A DNA stretch of 64,000 nt, from contig NW_024736071.1 in assembly GCF_018991925.1 (NCBI RefSeq), positions 12,078,282 through 12,142,281 of the forward strand, read 5' to 3'. Shown piece after piece: positions 23,683-38,205 of this stretch; position 1 is the first letter of the stretch; each line of letters starts with the position of its first letter. Made by a program: the position numbers and the translations under genes. The notes under the pieces are model-generated. The model saw only the letters and a program-made list of their open reading frames with translations, searched no databases and had not been told where the DNA came from. This DNA is from Homarus americanus. Its lineage: Eukaryota > Arthropoda > Malacostraca > Decapoda > Nephropidae.

Positions 23683-24560
23683 GATGCCCAGGGTGAACCT
23701 AACCCAACTGTACTCAAACACAAGCAAAGGATCCAAATGTAATAAATTAATAATATACTCCTTATAGTGCTCAAACAAATGCACCAAACAATGTCTCAAC
23801 AATGCGTAAAAAATTCAAATCATTTCCTTGGGAGGGGGGGGGGGGGGGGCAGAAGTTACCAGGAATTGCGTCTCAAACTACGTCAGCACAGGGAAATACA
23901 AAAAGTTCTCTCAGTGGGTGAGTGAGTGAATTAGCAGGATTGGTACTGAAAAAACTGTATGATGAAGCTTAAATATTCATAATAACGTCAGAAATAATGC
24001 TTCAAAATTACCAAGGAAAAGGTTGACAAAACAATGCACTAAAAATGATGTAATTTTAGTTGGTGGCAGCGAGTTAGGGAAGAGTAGAGACATCATCCTC
24101 ATCACAATCATCATCCTCATCACAATCATCATCATCATCACAATCATCATCATCATCATCACAATCATCATCATCATCACAATCATCATCATCATCAGGC
24201 AACAGTCACCCAGGAGTTATGTCTCGCCCTTGCACACGAGACCCAACAATTCACTCTGTGCTTTTACTCTACAAAAAATAAACAAACAATTAAATAAATA
24301 AATAATAATAAAAATAATAAACAAATACAAATAACAAAAACACCAAAAAAAAATACCATTAACGTACAGAGAACTCTTCCATAAACCCATGAATTAAAAC
24401 ACCATTACGAACACTCTCCCACCAGACGTCTCTTGTTACAGAACGGAACTTCATTTCCTCTTGGGAGAAAATTTAATAGCCTCAGTTAAATGCTCTCTTA
24501 ACTACTCTGCTACTCCATTACACGATATTTCACACGAGCCAAAAGAAACTCATTTAATCA
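23683..24560. other. Unique DNA with poly-G and ATC repeats
   Basis: A G run lies at 23834-23849 and (ATC)n with CACAATCATCATC units at 24091-24199; AT-rich sequence follows. Confidence 0.7.
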
Positions 24561-24884
24561 CTAATATAAATAAGTTAAGACAGGGATTTCTCTTTCAATA
24601 GCTACGGAGATCTACGGAGAGGTCAACCCACATTATAGTAATCCACAACTCCACAAGGTATATAGGATGAGTCTACTCCACGCTTGATATTATAACTATG
24701 GCGACCCTGTGTGAAAATGCGAGGTGAGGTTAGGTTAGGTTAGTAGTGAGTGAAGTCTGTATGACGTGTGAATAATAGGAGATAAAGCGAAGAAAAGAAA
24801 TAATACCGTAAGAAAAGACGAAAATGCTGGTGAAAAAAATTAAATAAAAGCTTGAGTGATATCTGGTGAGAACTAAGACGTGTG

Positions 24885-24926
<42 letters not shown>
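24885..24926. repeat. (GA)n microsatellite
   Basis: Perfect GA run of about 40 bp. Confidence 0.95.
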
Positions 24927-24930
<4 letters not shown>

Positions 24931-25235
24931 TATAATAAACTACAGATATTATCAATAGGTAAGAGTGGCAAAAAAATAACAACTTAGTGAAAGAAAGAAA
25001 CACAGGATTGTAAACAACAGTGAGAGACTCGACAGATTAATAAAGTGAGGAGTAAGTAAATAGACTAACACACCTGGACGCCGTCAGCTGGGAGGCGGAG
25101 GTAGAGCCGTGAGCCACTACTGACGCAGGTGTGAACATAAACATACACAGGTGATCAAGTAATTAGTGCAGACAGTGGCCACTCACAAGTGATACGACAA
25201 GAAGATGGACAGATGTGAGTGACAGACACGTCTTC

Positions 25236-25840
25236 TTAGGAGTGACTCGTTAAACACAAGAAGTGACCTATTAAACACAGGAGCTGACTCGTTAAACACA
25301 ACAGCTGACTCGTTAAACACAAGAGATGACTCGCTCGACACAACAGCTGAATCGTTAATCAGGAGACCTGACGCATTAATCACAAGAGCTGACTAGTTAA
25401 ACACGAGAGCTTACTCGTTAATCAGGAGAGCTTACTCGTTAATCAGGAGAGCTGACGCGTTAAACACAAGAAGTGACTCGTTAAACACAAGCGCTAATTC
25501 GTTAAACAAAAGAACTGACTCGTTAATTAAACAAGAACTGATTCGTTAATTAAACAAGAACTGACTCGTTAATCAGGAGAGCTGACGCGTTAAAATAAGA
25601 ACTGACTCGTTAAACATAAGAACTAGTTACATGCAAGAGTTGACTCGTTAATTAAACACAATAACTGACTCGTTAATTAAACAAAATAGCTTACTCATTA
25701 AGCACAAGAACTAATTCGTTAAACACAAGCGCTGACTCGTTAACACAGCGGACTCGTTAATTAAACACAAGAACGGACTCGTTAAACACAGGAACCGGCT
25801 CGTTAAACACAGGAACCGGCTCGTTAAACACAGCTCAGCT
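25236..25840. repeat. 21-bp minisatellite (segment B version)
   Basis: GACTCGTTAAACACAAGAACT units with many variants, e.g. TTAATTAAACAAGAACTGA and TTAATCAGGAGAGCT. It is homologous to 17657-17835 but expanded. Confidence 0.9.
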
Positions 25841-26049
25841 CATCCTACTTTCGGTAATTAAGGTATCACTCGAGGCTCCTTCCTTCAGATACGGCGTAAT
25901 GATATAACTCAGCTCCCTACCACAAGAACACTTCCAGTAGTAATCATCGACCACAACACTCCCGTCCATCTCACAGTATCACGCTTATATTAGTCACTGT
26001 ACGCTGGAGTTCACCCACACTCTCTGTTTTGGTCCATTTTATGCAGTGA

Positions 26050-26270
26050 ATATTAGGCATTATAAATCAGACCTGGACTAATGAGGTTTAAGCCATATCT
26101 GTACTAACGAGGTGTAAAACATATCTGTAATAACGAGGTTTAAACCAAACCTGTATTAACGAGGTTTAAACTATACCTGTACTAACGAGGTTAAAACCAA
26201 ACCTGTACTAAGGTTTAAACCATACCTGAACGAGGAAGATTTAAACCATACCTGCAATAACGAGGTTATT
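26050..26270. repeat. Decayed tandem repeat, unit about 26 bp
   Basis: Core CTGTACTAACGAGGTTTAAA, about 8 diverged copies. Confidence 0.8.
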
Positions 26271-27352
<1,082 letters not shown>

Positions 27353-27354
<2 letters not shown>

Positions 27355-27744
27355 CATTAAATTATTATGATTACTGTTTTTAATACTCTAAATAATGCCT
27401 GTTGTTGGTTGTGAATAATGATCAAAAGGTTATGTGTACACTGAACAGAATGTAAAAATTAGGTTAGATTGTTTACTGCAAATCCTCCCCAATCAGGATA
27501 AACATCACTTACACAGTCAGATAACTCAACAACTTTGTGTCATCATCAACAGCCGCCATCACCATCCTTCAATAACACTGTTCATTCTATTACATCATAA
27601 ATATTTGAAGTCCATTAATTCTTAACGTTTGTGTTTGATATTGTTGATGGAACAGTTTCAGGAAAATTATTTAATAATTGAAATAAATACATAATGCAAA
27701 ACATTTCCACAACTTTCACAGCAACTTTCTTTGCTTATGAAATA
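27353..27744. other. Unique DNA of segment B
   Basis: Carries TCCTCCCCAATCAGGATAAA and CCGCCATCACCATCCTTCAA, landmarks shared with segments C and D. No gene recognised. Confidence 0.6.
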
Positions 27745-27747
27745 TAA

Positions 27748-28414
27748 AGGACCACCAGTGCCTGTAGAGGACCACCAGTGCCTGTAGAGGACCACCAGTG
27801 TTTGTGGGAGGAGCAATCTTGTGCCCAGAGGGACCAATTGCCTGTATAGAGGAGCAATTCAGTGACTGTAGAGGACCACCCAGTGCCTGTAGAGGACCAC
27901 CGGTGCCTGTATAGAGAGCAATTCAGTGCCTGTAGAGGACCACCAGTGCCTGTATAGAGGAGCACCAGTGACTGTGGAGCAATCACCAGTGCCTGTAGAG
28001 GAGCACCAGTGCCTGTATAGAGGAGCACCAGTGCCTGTAGAGGACCACCAGTGCCTGTAGAGGAGCACCAGTGCCTGTAGAGGACCACCAGTGCCTGTAG
28101 AGGAGCACCGGTGCCTGTACTGGAGCACCAGTGCCTGTACTGGAGCACCAGTGCCTGTAGAGGAGCACCGGTGCCTGTACTGGAGCACCAGTGCCTGTAG
28201 AGGACCACCAGTGCCTGTATAGAGGAGCACCAGTGACTGAAAAGGAGCACCGGTGCCTGAAAAGGAGCACCTGTGCCTGAAAAGGAGCACCAGTGACTGA
28301 AAAGGAGCACCGGTGCCTGAAAAGGAGCACCGGTGTCTGAAAAGGAGCACCGGTGCCTGTAGAAGAGCACCGGTGCCTGTAGAGGAGCACTGGTGCCTGT
28401 AGAGGAGCACACAC
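27748..28414. repeat. 20-21-bp minisatellite, about 32 copies, private to segment B
   Basis: Core CACCAGTGCCTGTAGAGGA, with sub-blocks where TGTAGAGG is replaced by TGAAAAGG or TGTACTGG. Confidence 0.93.
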
Positions 28415-28775
28415 ATAACAGCGCTACAGTAAGGTGTGTGAAATAATCAAAGCATCACTATCAGTTGAAGCAGTTAATAAGAGGTAAATAAAACAGGTAT
28501 TGCGAAGTCAACTAAAACAAGCAAATAACTTCAGAAATTTTATTTAAGAAGTAACAAAGATACTTAAGAACTAACATAAGTAATATATTCATTAACTTAA
28601 AAGATAGTTATAGAGTACATGCGTAAGTTTTCGAAAAGAACTTCAGAAATTACTATCAAAAGTCAGTCATCAGTTCGACATAGGCCACCAACAGTGGTAC
28701 TCAGTGTAGAAGATCACGAAGAAGCGTAAAAAAGAGTTCAGCAAAGAGATCCAATCCTTCATGCAATGGACTTAC
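28415..28775. other. Putative intron start of copy B
   Basis: Lies just 3' of exon copy B on the minus strand. GCAGTTAATAAGAGGTAAAT resembles 20.45 kb in segment A. No further exon was seen. Confidence 0.45.
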
Positions 28776-28865
28776 TTCTCTCTCTGCCTTCAGTTGTTCC
28801 CTGCGTCGCTGCATCTCCAAGCGGGCGCGGGAGTGTCTCATAAAGTGAGCGAGAACCCCCGCCAT
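28776..28865 (-). CDS. First coding exon, copy B of a tandem triplet; protein not recognised
   Basis: This 90-bp minus-strand exon is homologous to those at 20.8 and 45.4 kb. Its 30 residues begin MAGVLAHFMRHSRARLEM and end QRRREQLKAERE, followed at once by the GTAAGT donor in phase 0. It is the most diverged copy: I count nine base differences from copy A and ten from copy D, more than half of them silent. Replacements are limited to residues 6, 7, 16, 18 and 23 over the three copies. The excess of silent change in so short an exon, with no frameshift, argues for coding constraint. The start context is TAAGATGGCGGG. The frame stays open upstream of the ATG for 17 codons, but the homologous copies support initiation at MAGVL. 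If unspliced, the frame would continue past the donor for about 25 unrelated residues. CCAAT boxes lie upstream at 28906-29200. Confidence 0.72.
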
Positions 28866-28869
28866 CTTA
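28858..28869 (-). promoter_or_regulatory. TISU-like translation start element, copy B
   Basis: The minus strand reads TAAGATGGCGGG, 10 of 12 matches to SAASATGGCGGC. It is the weakest of the three copies because the first base is T. The AAGATGGCGG core is intact. Confidence 0.45.
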
Positions 28870-28894
28870 ACCACTCTTGCTACACACCCACTGA

Positions 28895-29205
28895 GACTCT
28901 CTCTTATTGGTTCCAAAACTTCTAAGTCTCTTATTATTAGTTCAAGACATAAAAAAACATGAAAACCTTTTGTAATTTGTTCAAAGATCTCTCAACCTGC
29001 AGAGACCTCACTTTATTGGTCCAGAGATTTGAGCACCCTTGGAAATCTCTTCTTATTTGAGCCGCAGGTCTCTAAGACTAAGAATACCTTTTCTTATTGG
29101 TCAACAAGGACATGCACCATCGAAAACCGTCTCCTATAAGTCCAAGGAACCGAACATCAGAGAAATCTCATGTTATAGTTTACACAACTGTGTTTATTGG
29201 CTTAG
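28895..29205 (-). promoter_or_regulatory. CCAAT-box array, copy B
   Basis: Perfect ATTGG cores lie at 28906, 29015, 29096 and 29196 on the plus strand, with decayed versions between them (TTATTAG, TTATTTG). The tandem unit is still recognisable by CTTATTGGTNCA-like cores followed by AGA and a purine-rich spacer, but it is more decayed than in copy A. The nearest box is about 41 bp from the ATG. Confidence 0.55.
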
Positions 29206-29382
29206 AGACTTGAGGGCCAGTTAAAGGCTTGACTTATCGCTTTACAATATTTGTATACACACTGGAACCTGTTTAGTGGTCTATAGTTTTCCCGCGTGTA
29301 CGAAATACTGTAACTCCTTGACGATCACTTTACCGAGACATTTCCTTCACTGTGATGTACAGAGTAGATGTTCTTGTTAAGT

Positions 29383-29494
29383 CTGTGTTTTCCTTCACTC
29401 TTGTTGGTTGAGAGACGAGGAGGAGGTACTGTGAGCGAGGAGAAGGGTAGCGGTGGTGAAGTTAGGCGATGATAAGTCAAGTATGACGCTCGTT
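29383..29494 (-). promoter_or_regulatory. Conserved block upstream of CCAAT array, copy B
   Basis: This is the homologue of 21269-21375. It carries CTTGTTGGTTGAGAGACGAG, GTGAGCGAGGAGAAGGGTAG and GATAAGTCAAGTATG. Differences from the other two copies are mainly substitutions. Confidence 0.45.
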
Positions 29495-29651
29495 TTACAC
29501 ATTACTCGTACTGTTTCCTCATTGGTCTATTACGAGTAAACACAGAAAAATAATTAAATTCTTGTTTGTGTCGTCACAATATATGGTTAGTGCTTGCTCA
29601 CTGTTACTTCACTCACTAGACAGCATTTACAACTAATACTTGTGTGTTGAG

Positions 29652-29890
29652 GCGCGAAGGCCGAATGGTTATGTAACTCGCCTCCAGGCGTGAGGGTCGT
29701 TGGTTCTAATCCCGCTGCCGACCTGTGAGTTGAGCGCCCATACGAAGCGGGTAACTAATTTTTCAGTTGGAAAATTGAAAGACGGTAAAGTGTAGTGCCA
29801 CGTACACCGTCTCCGTGTGTACCGAAGTTTACTTTTCAGTTTGCTGTAACCACACTGCCCCTAAATTGTTATGGTGTTTCAAGTATCACG
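29652..29890 (+). mobile_element. tRNA-derived SINE, family 2
   Basis: The head GGCGCGAAGGCCGAATGGTT has a Ser/Leu-type A-box (GGCCGAATGG), and the B-box-like GGTTCTAATCCC is at 29702-29713. The body ends near CACACTGCCCCTAAATTGTT. It interrupts sequence that is continuous in segments A and D, which supports insertion into B after the duplication. Exact ends and target duplication were not resolved. Confidence 0.65.
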
Positions 29891-30200
29891 AAAAACCCAG
29901 TCGCAGGTGTTGATAATTAGGCACTTCTTAATTATATTGCTAAAGTGATATGTGGATAATGTGTTTCAACCTGTAAATAAAGTAATTTGTAAATTTGCAA
30001 TACATGCTGATTCGACAGCACGTAAGAACATGACGAACATGAGATTACAACCGTGTATGAAGCCACACCAGGGTAAGTCACCCACAGACCGAGAAGAGGT
30101 TTGTTACCTTCTAAGAGAACTACAACCATTAGTCACTTTTCTTACCAGGGGAAGACGTGAGGCGTTTTGTTATGATAAAGACGACGATGGTAACTTGTGT

Positions 30201-31740
<1,540 letters not shown>

Positions 31741-32048
31741 CCGTGAGCTCAGAACACAGACCTGCCCGTGGTGTGAGCTCAAAACACAGAAAGACTTGCC
31801 TGTTGTGTGAGCTCAGAACACAAAGACCTGCCAGTGGTGTGAGCTCAAAACACAGAAAACTTGATGGTGTGAGCTCACAATACAGAAAGATTTACCTGTT
31901 GTGTGAGCTCAGAACACAGACCTGCCCGTGGTGTGAGCTCAAAACACAGAAAGACTTGCCTGTTGTGTGAGCTCAGAACACAAAGACCTGCCAGTGGTGT
32001 GAGCTCAAAACACAGAAAGACTTGCCTATGGTGTGAGCTCAGGACAGA
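31741..32048. repeat. Minisatellite, about 26-33-bp unit, private to segment C
   Basis: Core GTGTGAGCTCAAAACACAGA, about 10 copies. The longer variants add AAAGACTTGCCT. Confidence 0.9.
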
Positions 32049-32797
32049 ATAAGCCATCTTACGCTATAGCAACAACTAATGGTCGACAATCTAATCTTCA
32101 CAACACAAGAACTTGATTAGAACAGAATACCTTAATTTACCTGGATAGAATACACTAAATTATGACCAATTTTCCATTTACTCTAACAGAAAATAAACTG
32201 AAGTTAAGGCTGCATGACGATAATCAATTGGTACACGCACCATAACAGGTAATTGGCCAGGACTAAAGTTATGAGCTATTCTTGGTATTTTTTTGATTGG
32301 CTCATGGGAAAAAATTATCCAATGTCCCAATGGAGTTTCATGACACAATGAAAAATATCCCAAAGGTTAAGTACAGTTCGGTGGATATTTGGCCGTAATA
32401 TCCGGCATTAATCTCCATTTAAACTGATCGTAGATTTTTAGATTTTAGCTTACAATGATCTTCACTACATAACGTGAGCAGTGAACGTACAGTGACGGCA
32501 CCTTACTCTTCAAAAGAAAAAAAATATATAGTTTAAATATATATAAAAATGCTCTAAAAAATATTATCCAAATGGTTGATATAGTTACGTTATAAACTCT
32601 TTTATTTACTATACGATGGTGTAAACAGCTCACTATTTAAGGATTTTGGTAATGATTGGTTTACCGTAAATCCTCCCCAATCAGGATAAACATAATGATT
32701 TACACTTACAGAGTCAGATAACATCATCAACAGCCGCCATCACCAACCTTCAATAACACTGTTCATTCATTCTTAACATTTGTGTTTGTGCTTGACA
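32049..32797. other. Unique DNA of segment C
   Basis: Contains the GGTAATTGGCCAGGACTAA and TCCTCCCCAATCAGGATAAA landmarks. No gene recognised. Confidence 0.55.
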
Positions 32798-33440
32798 TTG
32801 TTGGTGGAGCAGTCATTGTTGGTGGAGCAGTCATTGTTGGTGGAGCAGTTATTCCTGGTGGAGCAGTCATTGCTGGTGGAGCAGTCATTGCTGGTGGAGC
32901 AGTCATTGCTGGTGGAGCAGTCATTGCTGGTGGAGCAGTCATTGCTGGTGGAGCAGTCATTGCTGGTGGAGCAGTGGTGGAGCAGTCATTGTTGGTGGAG
33001 CAGTCATTGTTGGTGGAGCAGTCATTGTGGTGGAGCAGTCATTGCTGGTGGAGCAGTCATTGCTGGTGGAGCAGTCATTGCTGGTGGAGCAGTCATTGCT
33101 GGTGGAGCAGTCATTGCTGGTGGAGCAGTCATTGCTGGTGGAGCAGTCATTGTTGGTGGAGCAGTCATTGTTGGTGGAGCAGTCATTGTTGGTGGAGCAG
33201 TCATTGTTGGTGGAGCAGCAGTCATTGTTGGTGGAGCAGTCATTGCTGGTGGAGCAGTCATTGTTGGTGGAGCAGTCATTGCTGGTGGAGCAGTCATTGC
33301 TGGTGGAGCAGTCATTGCTGGTGGAGCAGTCATTGTTGGTGGAGCAGTCATTGTTGGTGGAGCAGTCATTGCTGGTGGAGCAGTCATTGCTGGTGGAGCA
33401 GTCATTGTTGGTGGAGCAGTAATTATTGGTGGAGCAGTCT
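32798..33440. repeat. 18-bp minisatellite, about 35 copies, private to segment C
   Basis: Unit TTGCTGGTGGAGCAGTCA, with a TTGTT variant in blocks. It grew out of a TTGTTGATGGAACAGTTTC-like site still single-copy in segment B (about 27.64 kb). Its 18-bp length leaves several frames open on both strands. Confidence 0.96.
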
Positions 33441-35592
33441 CAGGTAAATTACATAGGTAAATAAATTATACAGAAATATACCTTTACTCTAATATATACA
33501 AACATGTACATTTGCACAGCTTAAAGAAAACAAAATACCCTTAAAATATTCCCATCAATGTATACCAATGATACTCAGAGAATTATGTATGAACAATGTA
33601 CTTATTTATTTGTAAACAGACGTGACCAAAATATGGCTATAAGATGCGTTAGCGAGGCTGAGCGAAGTATTTTCCCTATATGAGTATCAAAAACATTTCA
33701 TCAAAGGTACCCCCCCCCCCCACCCCAACAAAACTGCCCCCAAAATGTTGAATACAATAACAGTGAAACGAAGTTGAGTTGACTGAGAATTTAAGCCAGC
33801 GTATAGGAAGGTCCTGGAGAAGATAGACTTTTGTTATTCTCTAAAAGATCATTTTTTCCCCCACAAGAATGATGACCTCCTTAAGGGGTTCATTTGTAAC
33901 TCGTAGTGCTGCTGAAGCCCTAATGTAAGAGTGTATGACGTCATAGATCAGTGGGAGGTTTGGTACTAATGGCAATATTAAGAAAAATTTAGATGATTTG
34001 ACTATTAATGCAATGTTTATTTTCACCAGATACGAATGAATGAAGCGTTTTGTATATTATTTTCACCAGATATGAATGAATGAAGCGTTTTGTATATTAT
34101 TTTCACCAGATATGAATGAATGAAGCGTTTTGTATATTATTTTCACCAGATATGAATGAATGAAGCGCTTTGTATATTATTTTCAACACGTACGAATGAA
34201 TAGTGCAGTAATACGCTATAGTAGAAATATTAAGGAATATTGTTCTAATGTTTCCTCACAGGTGAAGTGACGGACACAACTAAAGTGATATATAAATAAG
34301 TAAATAAATAAATAGAAATATTGGATTCTGGCTGAGGATATACGGTCAAGTCAAGTCACGTAAGGTCAGGTGAGGTTATGTTAATTTAGATTACGTTAGT
34401 TCTGGTCAGGTTAGGTTAGATTAGATTGTTAGGTTAGTCAGGTCAGGTTATTTTAGGTTATTTCATGTCAGGTTAGATTAGGTCAGGTTAAGTTATATTA
34501 CGTTTTCTTTGTTGAAGGTTAGTGTAATCTGGAAGCTAATAACGTATACAAAATAAACGAACACAATCTTTCCAGGTGTGTCGACGTACAGTACTGAACT
34601 ATGAAGGAATGTGTCTCAATATTCTCGTAATTAATTGGCAACAGGTGTCGGTGTACACAATTATTCAGGAGTGTTGTGACGCCATAAAAAAAAGTCGCAA
34701 TAATTCATGAGAAGGTTACATAACACAGACGTCAGTAAGGTGGTGTTATGTGGACGGTAATTCTAAAGTGGCAAGAACAGGTGAGCATCACACATCAACA
34801 CCTGTAATAATCTATGACAATAACAACAATTATCCCTTTTATTTTTTAGTTTCAATGTTTCATATTTTACTTTGGAATTCTTTTTTTTTCCATAACGGTA
34901 AGAAGACGCTACTTTTAATATTTAATTTGGCTAAAACCAGACCATTTTATTCCGCAGAGGGAACCCCATACACAAGGGGTTGGTAGACCATCTCTTCTAT
35001 ATGACTTTATCTAGGACGATGACCCATTTTTACAAATAAGTAAATGCGAATAAAAAAGTCTCTCCTTTTCATATATTTCCTCTTTTATTACCTTTGTTCT
35101 TTTTTGTCTACATTTCTTTTCTCGGCAATTTCACCGCCTTCTGCCTCTTTGGTGTGTACACGAGGAAGCTCCAACAAAATAATTACAACCCCCAAATCTA
35201 AAGAGAAAACTGAGGCTGTTTGTATGAAATTTATATGAAAAAAGGAAACAAATGGTAGATTATATAAAAATTTAGACATCTAAAGACCAATCATATTTAA
35301 TTATGTAACATGACAGGGATATAATATTATCTGGATATACTCAAAGACTTTCTATTAACCAGAGTTGAAATAAGACGTCACTCGAGTAATCATCTTAGAC
35401 GTATTTTTAAAAGATTAAACTGTCTTATACCTTCAATATTTGTCTTAAAATAACTCTGTAATGTTAAATAGATCATCGGGACTCGTCTAACTGCCACAGT
35501 AAACGAGAAACAGCACAGCCACTGATCGTGTTAGCAAGCAAGCGGTAGAGTAATTAGCGCGCCACACTCACTACCTGCCCGCGTTATATCCC
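33441..35592. other. Unique DNA with small repeats, no gene recognised
   Basis: A poly-C patch lies at 33710-33725. Four to five near-perfect 40-bp units (CACCAGATATGAATGAATGA) lie at 34018-34195. A telomere-like AGGTTAGG/AGGTCAGG tract lies at 34340-34510. The rest is AT-rich. Confidence 0.65.
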
Positions 35593-35748
35593 ATGACCAG
35601 CCTGAAGGTGTCCCGTGAGAGTGGCGGTCAGATGGAAGGTAAAAACTCTCGACCCGTGCGAATCAACAACACACTGACAGACGACTGGCTGGCCTACAGG
35701 GTCATGCTTCACTTGAGCGGGAGGTGGGACTTGTTTTTTGATCACTGA
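35593..35748 (+). CDS. Possible small coding exon/ORF of 51 residues, unrecognised
   Basis: An ATG frame reads MTSLKVSRESGGQMEGKNSR, then about 31 more residues including TDDWLAYRVMLHLSGRWDLF, and ends in TGA. Base composition is more GC-rich and more even than the AT-rich flanks, and the codons look natural. A donor-like AAG|GTAAAA lies after the fifteenth codon, and an acceptor-like CTACAG lies near 35699, so the true exon could be shorter. The opposite strand is also open here (35584-35793). No family was recognised. Confidence 0.3.
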   Translation: MTSLKVSRESGGQMEGKNSRPVRINNTLTDDWLAYRVMLHLSGRWDLFFDH

Positions 35749-36723
35749 GCATGTCCGGACGTGGGAGACACAACTGAGGCGGACACAACACACCTGTCCT
35801 CACTGTGACGTGGGTTGTCCAGATTACTGTTAGACTGCAGGTGTTGGCATGGACAGAAGGGACCGATATGGTTACAACTAAACCCTGACGTTACTGTTGC
35901 CTAAAACAAGATAATAGTACCAGTAAACCTAATAAAAACTAATAACTTGTGAGTGTTCTATTAACAACTCTCTCATGTTTAATACGGAATTTAGTTGATA
36001 AAGTTTGTGATAAGACAACAACAAAAAATGAATAACATGTTACCTTCTATATCAAGACTGTTGTTACCCTTAAGAGATAAAAATAATAGTCTCACAGCCA
36101 ATACACTATACAGTATATTATAATAAAAACACACTATATGAATGGAGTATATGAGCACAAATTAATCAGTATATAATATCGAGGAATATGTTTACGATTA
36201 ACAAACTTCTCTCAATTTATCTTTCAGACACAATCTTAGCTCTGGGATCGCTGATTCTACTTCGACAACAACAGCAGATTAATTCCTGATCGATGTGAAT
36301 GGCGTTTGTTCGACGTGGCTGATAAATTGTGTACAATGTCACGCGTCTTACTAAATATTACGTAGTTTATTTTAATAGCGGCGAAGAATAACTAGATGTA
36401 ATCCCACTCAGCTATAGGTGTGAGGTCTTCCTGTAAGAAGTGAAGAGGTCTGCTGTCTGGCATTAAAAAATATACATCTTTTTTTGGTCTGGGTCGTCGA
36501 AGTGATGGAGGGCCTGAGGAAGGTTGATTCATCTACATAACAATAACCTGAGTTGTTTGTCACTGAAAGAAGATCATTAAGGTGTGATAAGAAAGGAGTT
36601 GGCGTGAGGACAACAGAACGGCGAGGGAAATACGGAATTGACCGAGTGAGAGAGCGCGCGCGCACGCACGCACACACGATATAAACAACGAAATTAAAAT
36701 ATTAAACGAGGAAAAGTCATGAA
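35749..36723. other. AT-rich unique DNA
   Basis: A (CG)n-CACG patch lies at 36653-36677. No gene recognised apart from the weak candidates on either side. Confidence 0.5.
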
Positions 36724-36928
36724 TGGAAAATTGTACAAGTAAAGATCGGTGCCATATTTTGACTCGTGAAATGCTTCGAAAACTTCAAGAACTACTACAC
36801 GTGTCTCGCCATTGTAATCTATTGACCACTGGGTTGAACATAATGGAGAGTGACGGAAGATTATCCGCAGGGAGACGACCACAGCAGAAGCCACACTGTC
36901 GGTCGCTGAGTGAATTGTTATGTTCAAG
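36724..36928 (+). CDS. Possible exon ending at a consensus splice donor, unrecognised
   Basis: The frame starts MENCTSKDRCHILTREMLRK and reaches LSELLCS before TCAAG|GTGAGT, a strong donor sequence at 36928/36929. If unspliced the frame meets TGA inside the donor. Codon bias is weak and the opposite strand is open too. It may be a first exon of a plus-strand gene, or chance. Confidence 0.25.
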
Positions 36929-37440
36929 GTGAGTAGAGACTAAAGTGTTGATTATCATTTCGAAATGTTTGTTATTATTTAGGCAAGATAAATTGGTTGA
37001 TAATTTGTAGGGCTAGATTGAATAATTTTTCTTATCTAATCCTAACCTAGCCTCACCGCACCTGACCTGACTCAACTTAACCTAACCTAAATCTAACCTA
37101 ACCTTTCCATGAAGTGAGGAAGATTCGAGTGCCAAAAATAGCCCGAAGAAGAATTTGAACATGACAAGGGTAATCTCGGGAGGAAACTGTCTTCTTTTTT
37201 TATGAGAACACGAGGAAAAACCTCACCCTGGTTTGAAGCCTTGTCGCTGTTTTCAAGGCAGCAACCATGAATATTTCTTATTTTGACATCTTTTAGTTTT
37301 ATTTTAAGTTCTTTCAGGCAACTTCAAGTTCGGGTGAGAATCAACCACTCATCTTCCTGTTGAATTGATTGGCCTTCTAAGAATCTGAGATCAACTGAAC
37401 CTTGGAGGAAGTTAAGAAGAGGTGTGTATAAATGACTGAC
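36929..37440. other. Unique DNA with a telomere-like tract
   Basis: CCTAACCTAACC-type sequence lies at 37040-37108. No gene recognised. Confidence 0.6.
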
Positions 37441-37442
37441 AA

Positions 37443-38205
37443 TTGAGGTCAGGGATGAATGAATGGCAACTGAAGTCAGAGCTGAATGAATGGCTACTGA
37501 AGTCAGAGCTGAATGAATGGCTACTGAAGTCAGAGCTGAATGAATGGCTACTGAAGTCAGAGCTGAATGAATGGCTACTGAAGTCAGTGCTGAATGAATG
37601 GCTACTGAAGTCAGAGCTGAATGAATGGCTACTGAAGTCAGAGCTGAATGAATGGCAACTGAAGTCAGAGCTGAATGAATGGCAACTGAAGTCAGAGCTG
37701 AATGAATGGCTACTGAAGTCAGAACTGAATGAATGACAACTGAAGTCAGTGTTGAATGAATGGCTACTGAAGTCAGAGCTGAACGAATGGCAACTGAAGT
37801 CAGAGCTGAATGAATGGCTACTGAAGTCAGTGCTGAATGAATGGCAACTGAAGTCAGAGCTCAATGAATGGCAACTGAAGTCAGAGCTGGATGAATGGCA
37901 ACTGAAGTCAGAGCTGAATGAATGGCAACTGAAGTCAGAGCTGAATGAATGGCAACTGAAGTCAGAGCTGAAGGAATGGCAACTGAAGTCAGAGCTGAAT
38001 GAATGGCTACTGAAGTCAGAGCTGAAGGAATGGCTACTGAATACAGAGCTGAATGAATGGCTACTGAATACAGAGCGAAATGAATGGCTACTGAAGTCAG
38101 AGCTGAATGAATGGCTACTGAATACAGAGCTGAATGAATGGCTACTGAATACAGAGCTGAATGAATGGCTACTGAATACAGAGCTGAATGAATGGCAACT
38201 ATTTT
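37443..38205. repeat. 27-bp minisatellite, about 28 copies
   Basis: Core AATGAATGGCTACTGAAGTC. The unit is 27 bp, so frames stay open on both strands (LNEWLLKSE-type on plus; a Ser/Phe-rich 320-codon frame on minus). Variants AATACAGAG cluster at the right end. Unit differences do not favour silent sites in any frame by eye, so coding is unlikely. Confidence 0.93.

Noticed and set aside
32763..33460. Overlapping frames with TAPPA, VEQSLL and GGAVI repeats
   Set aside because: An 18-bp minisatellite without stops gives open frames on both strands.
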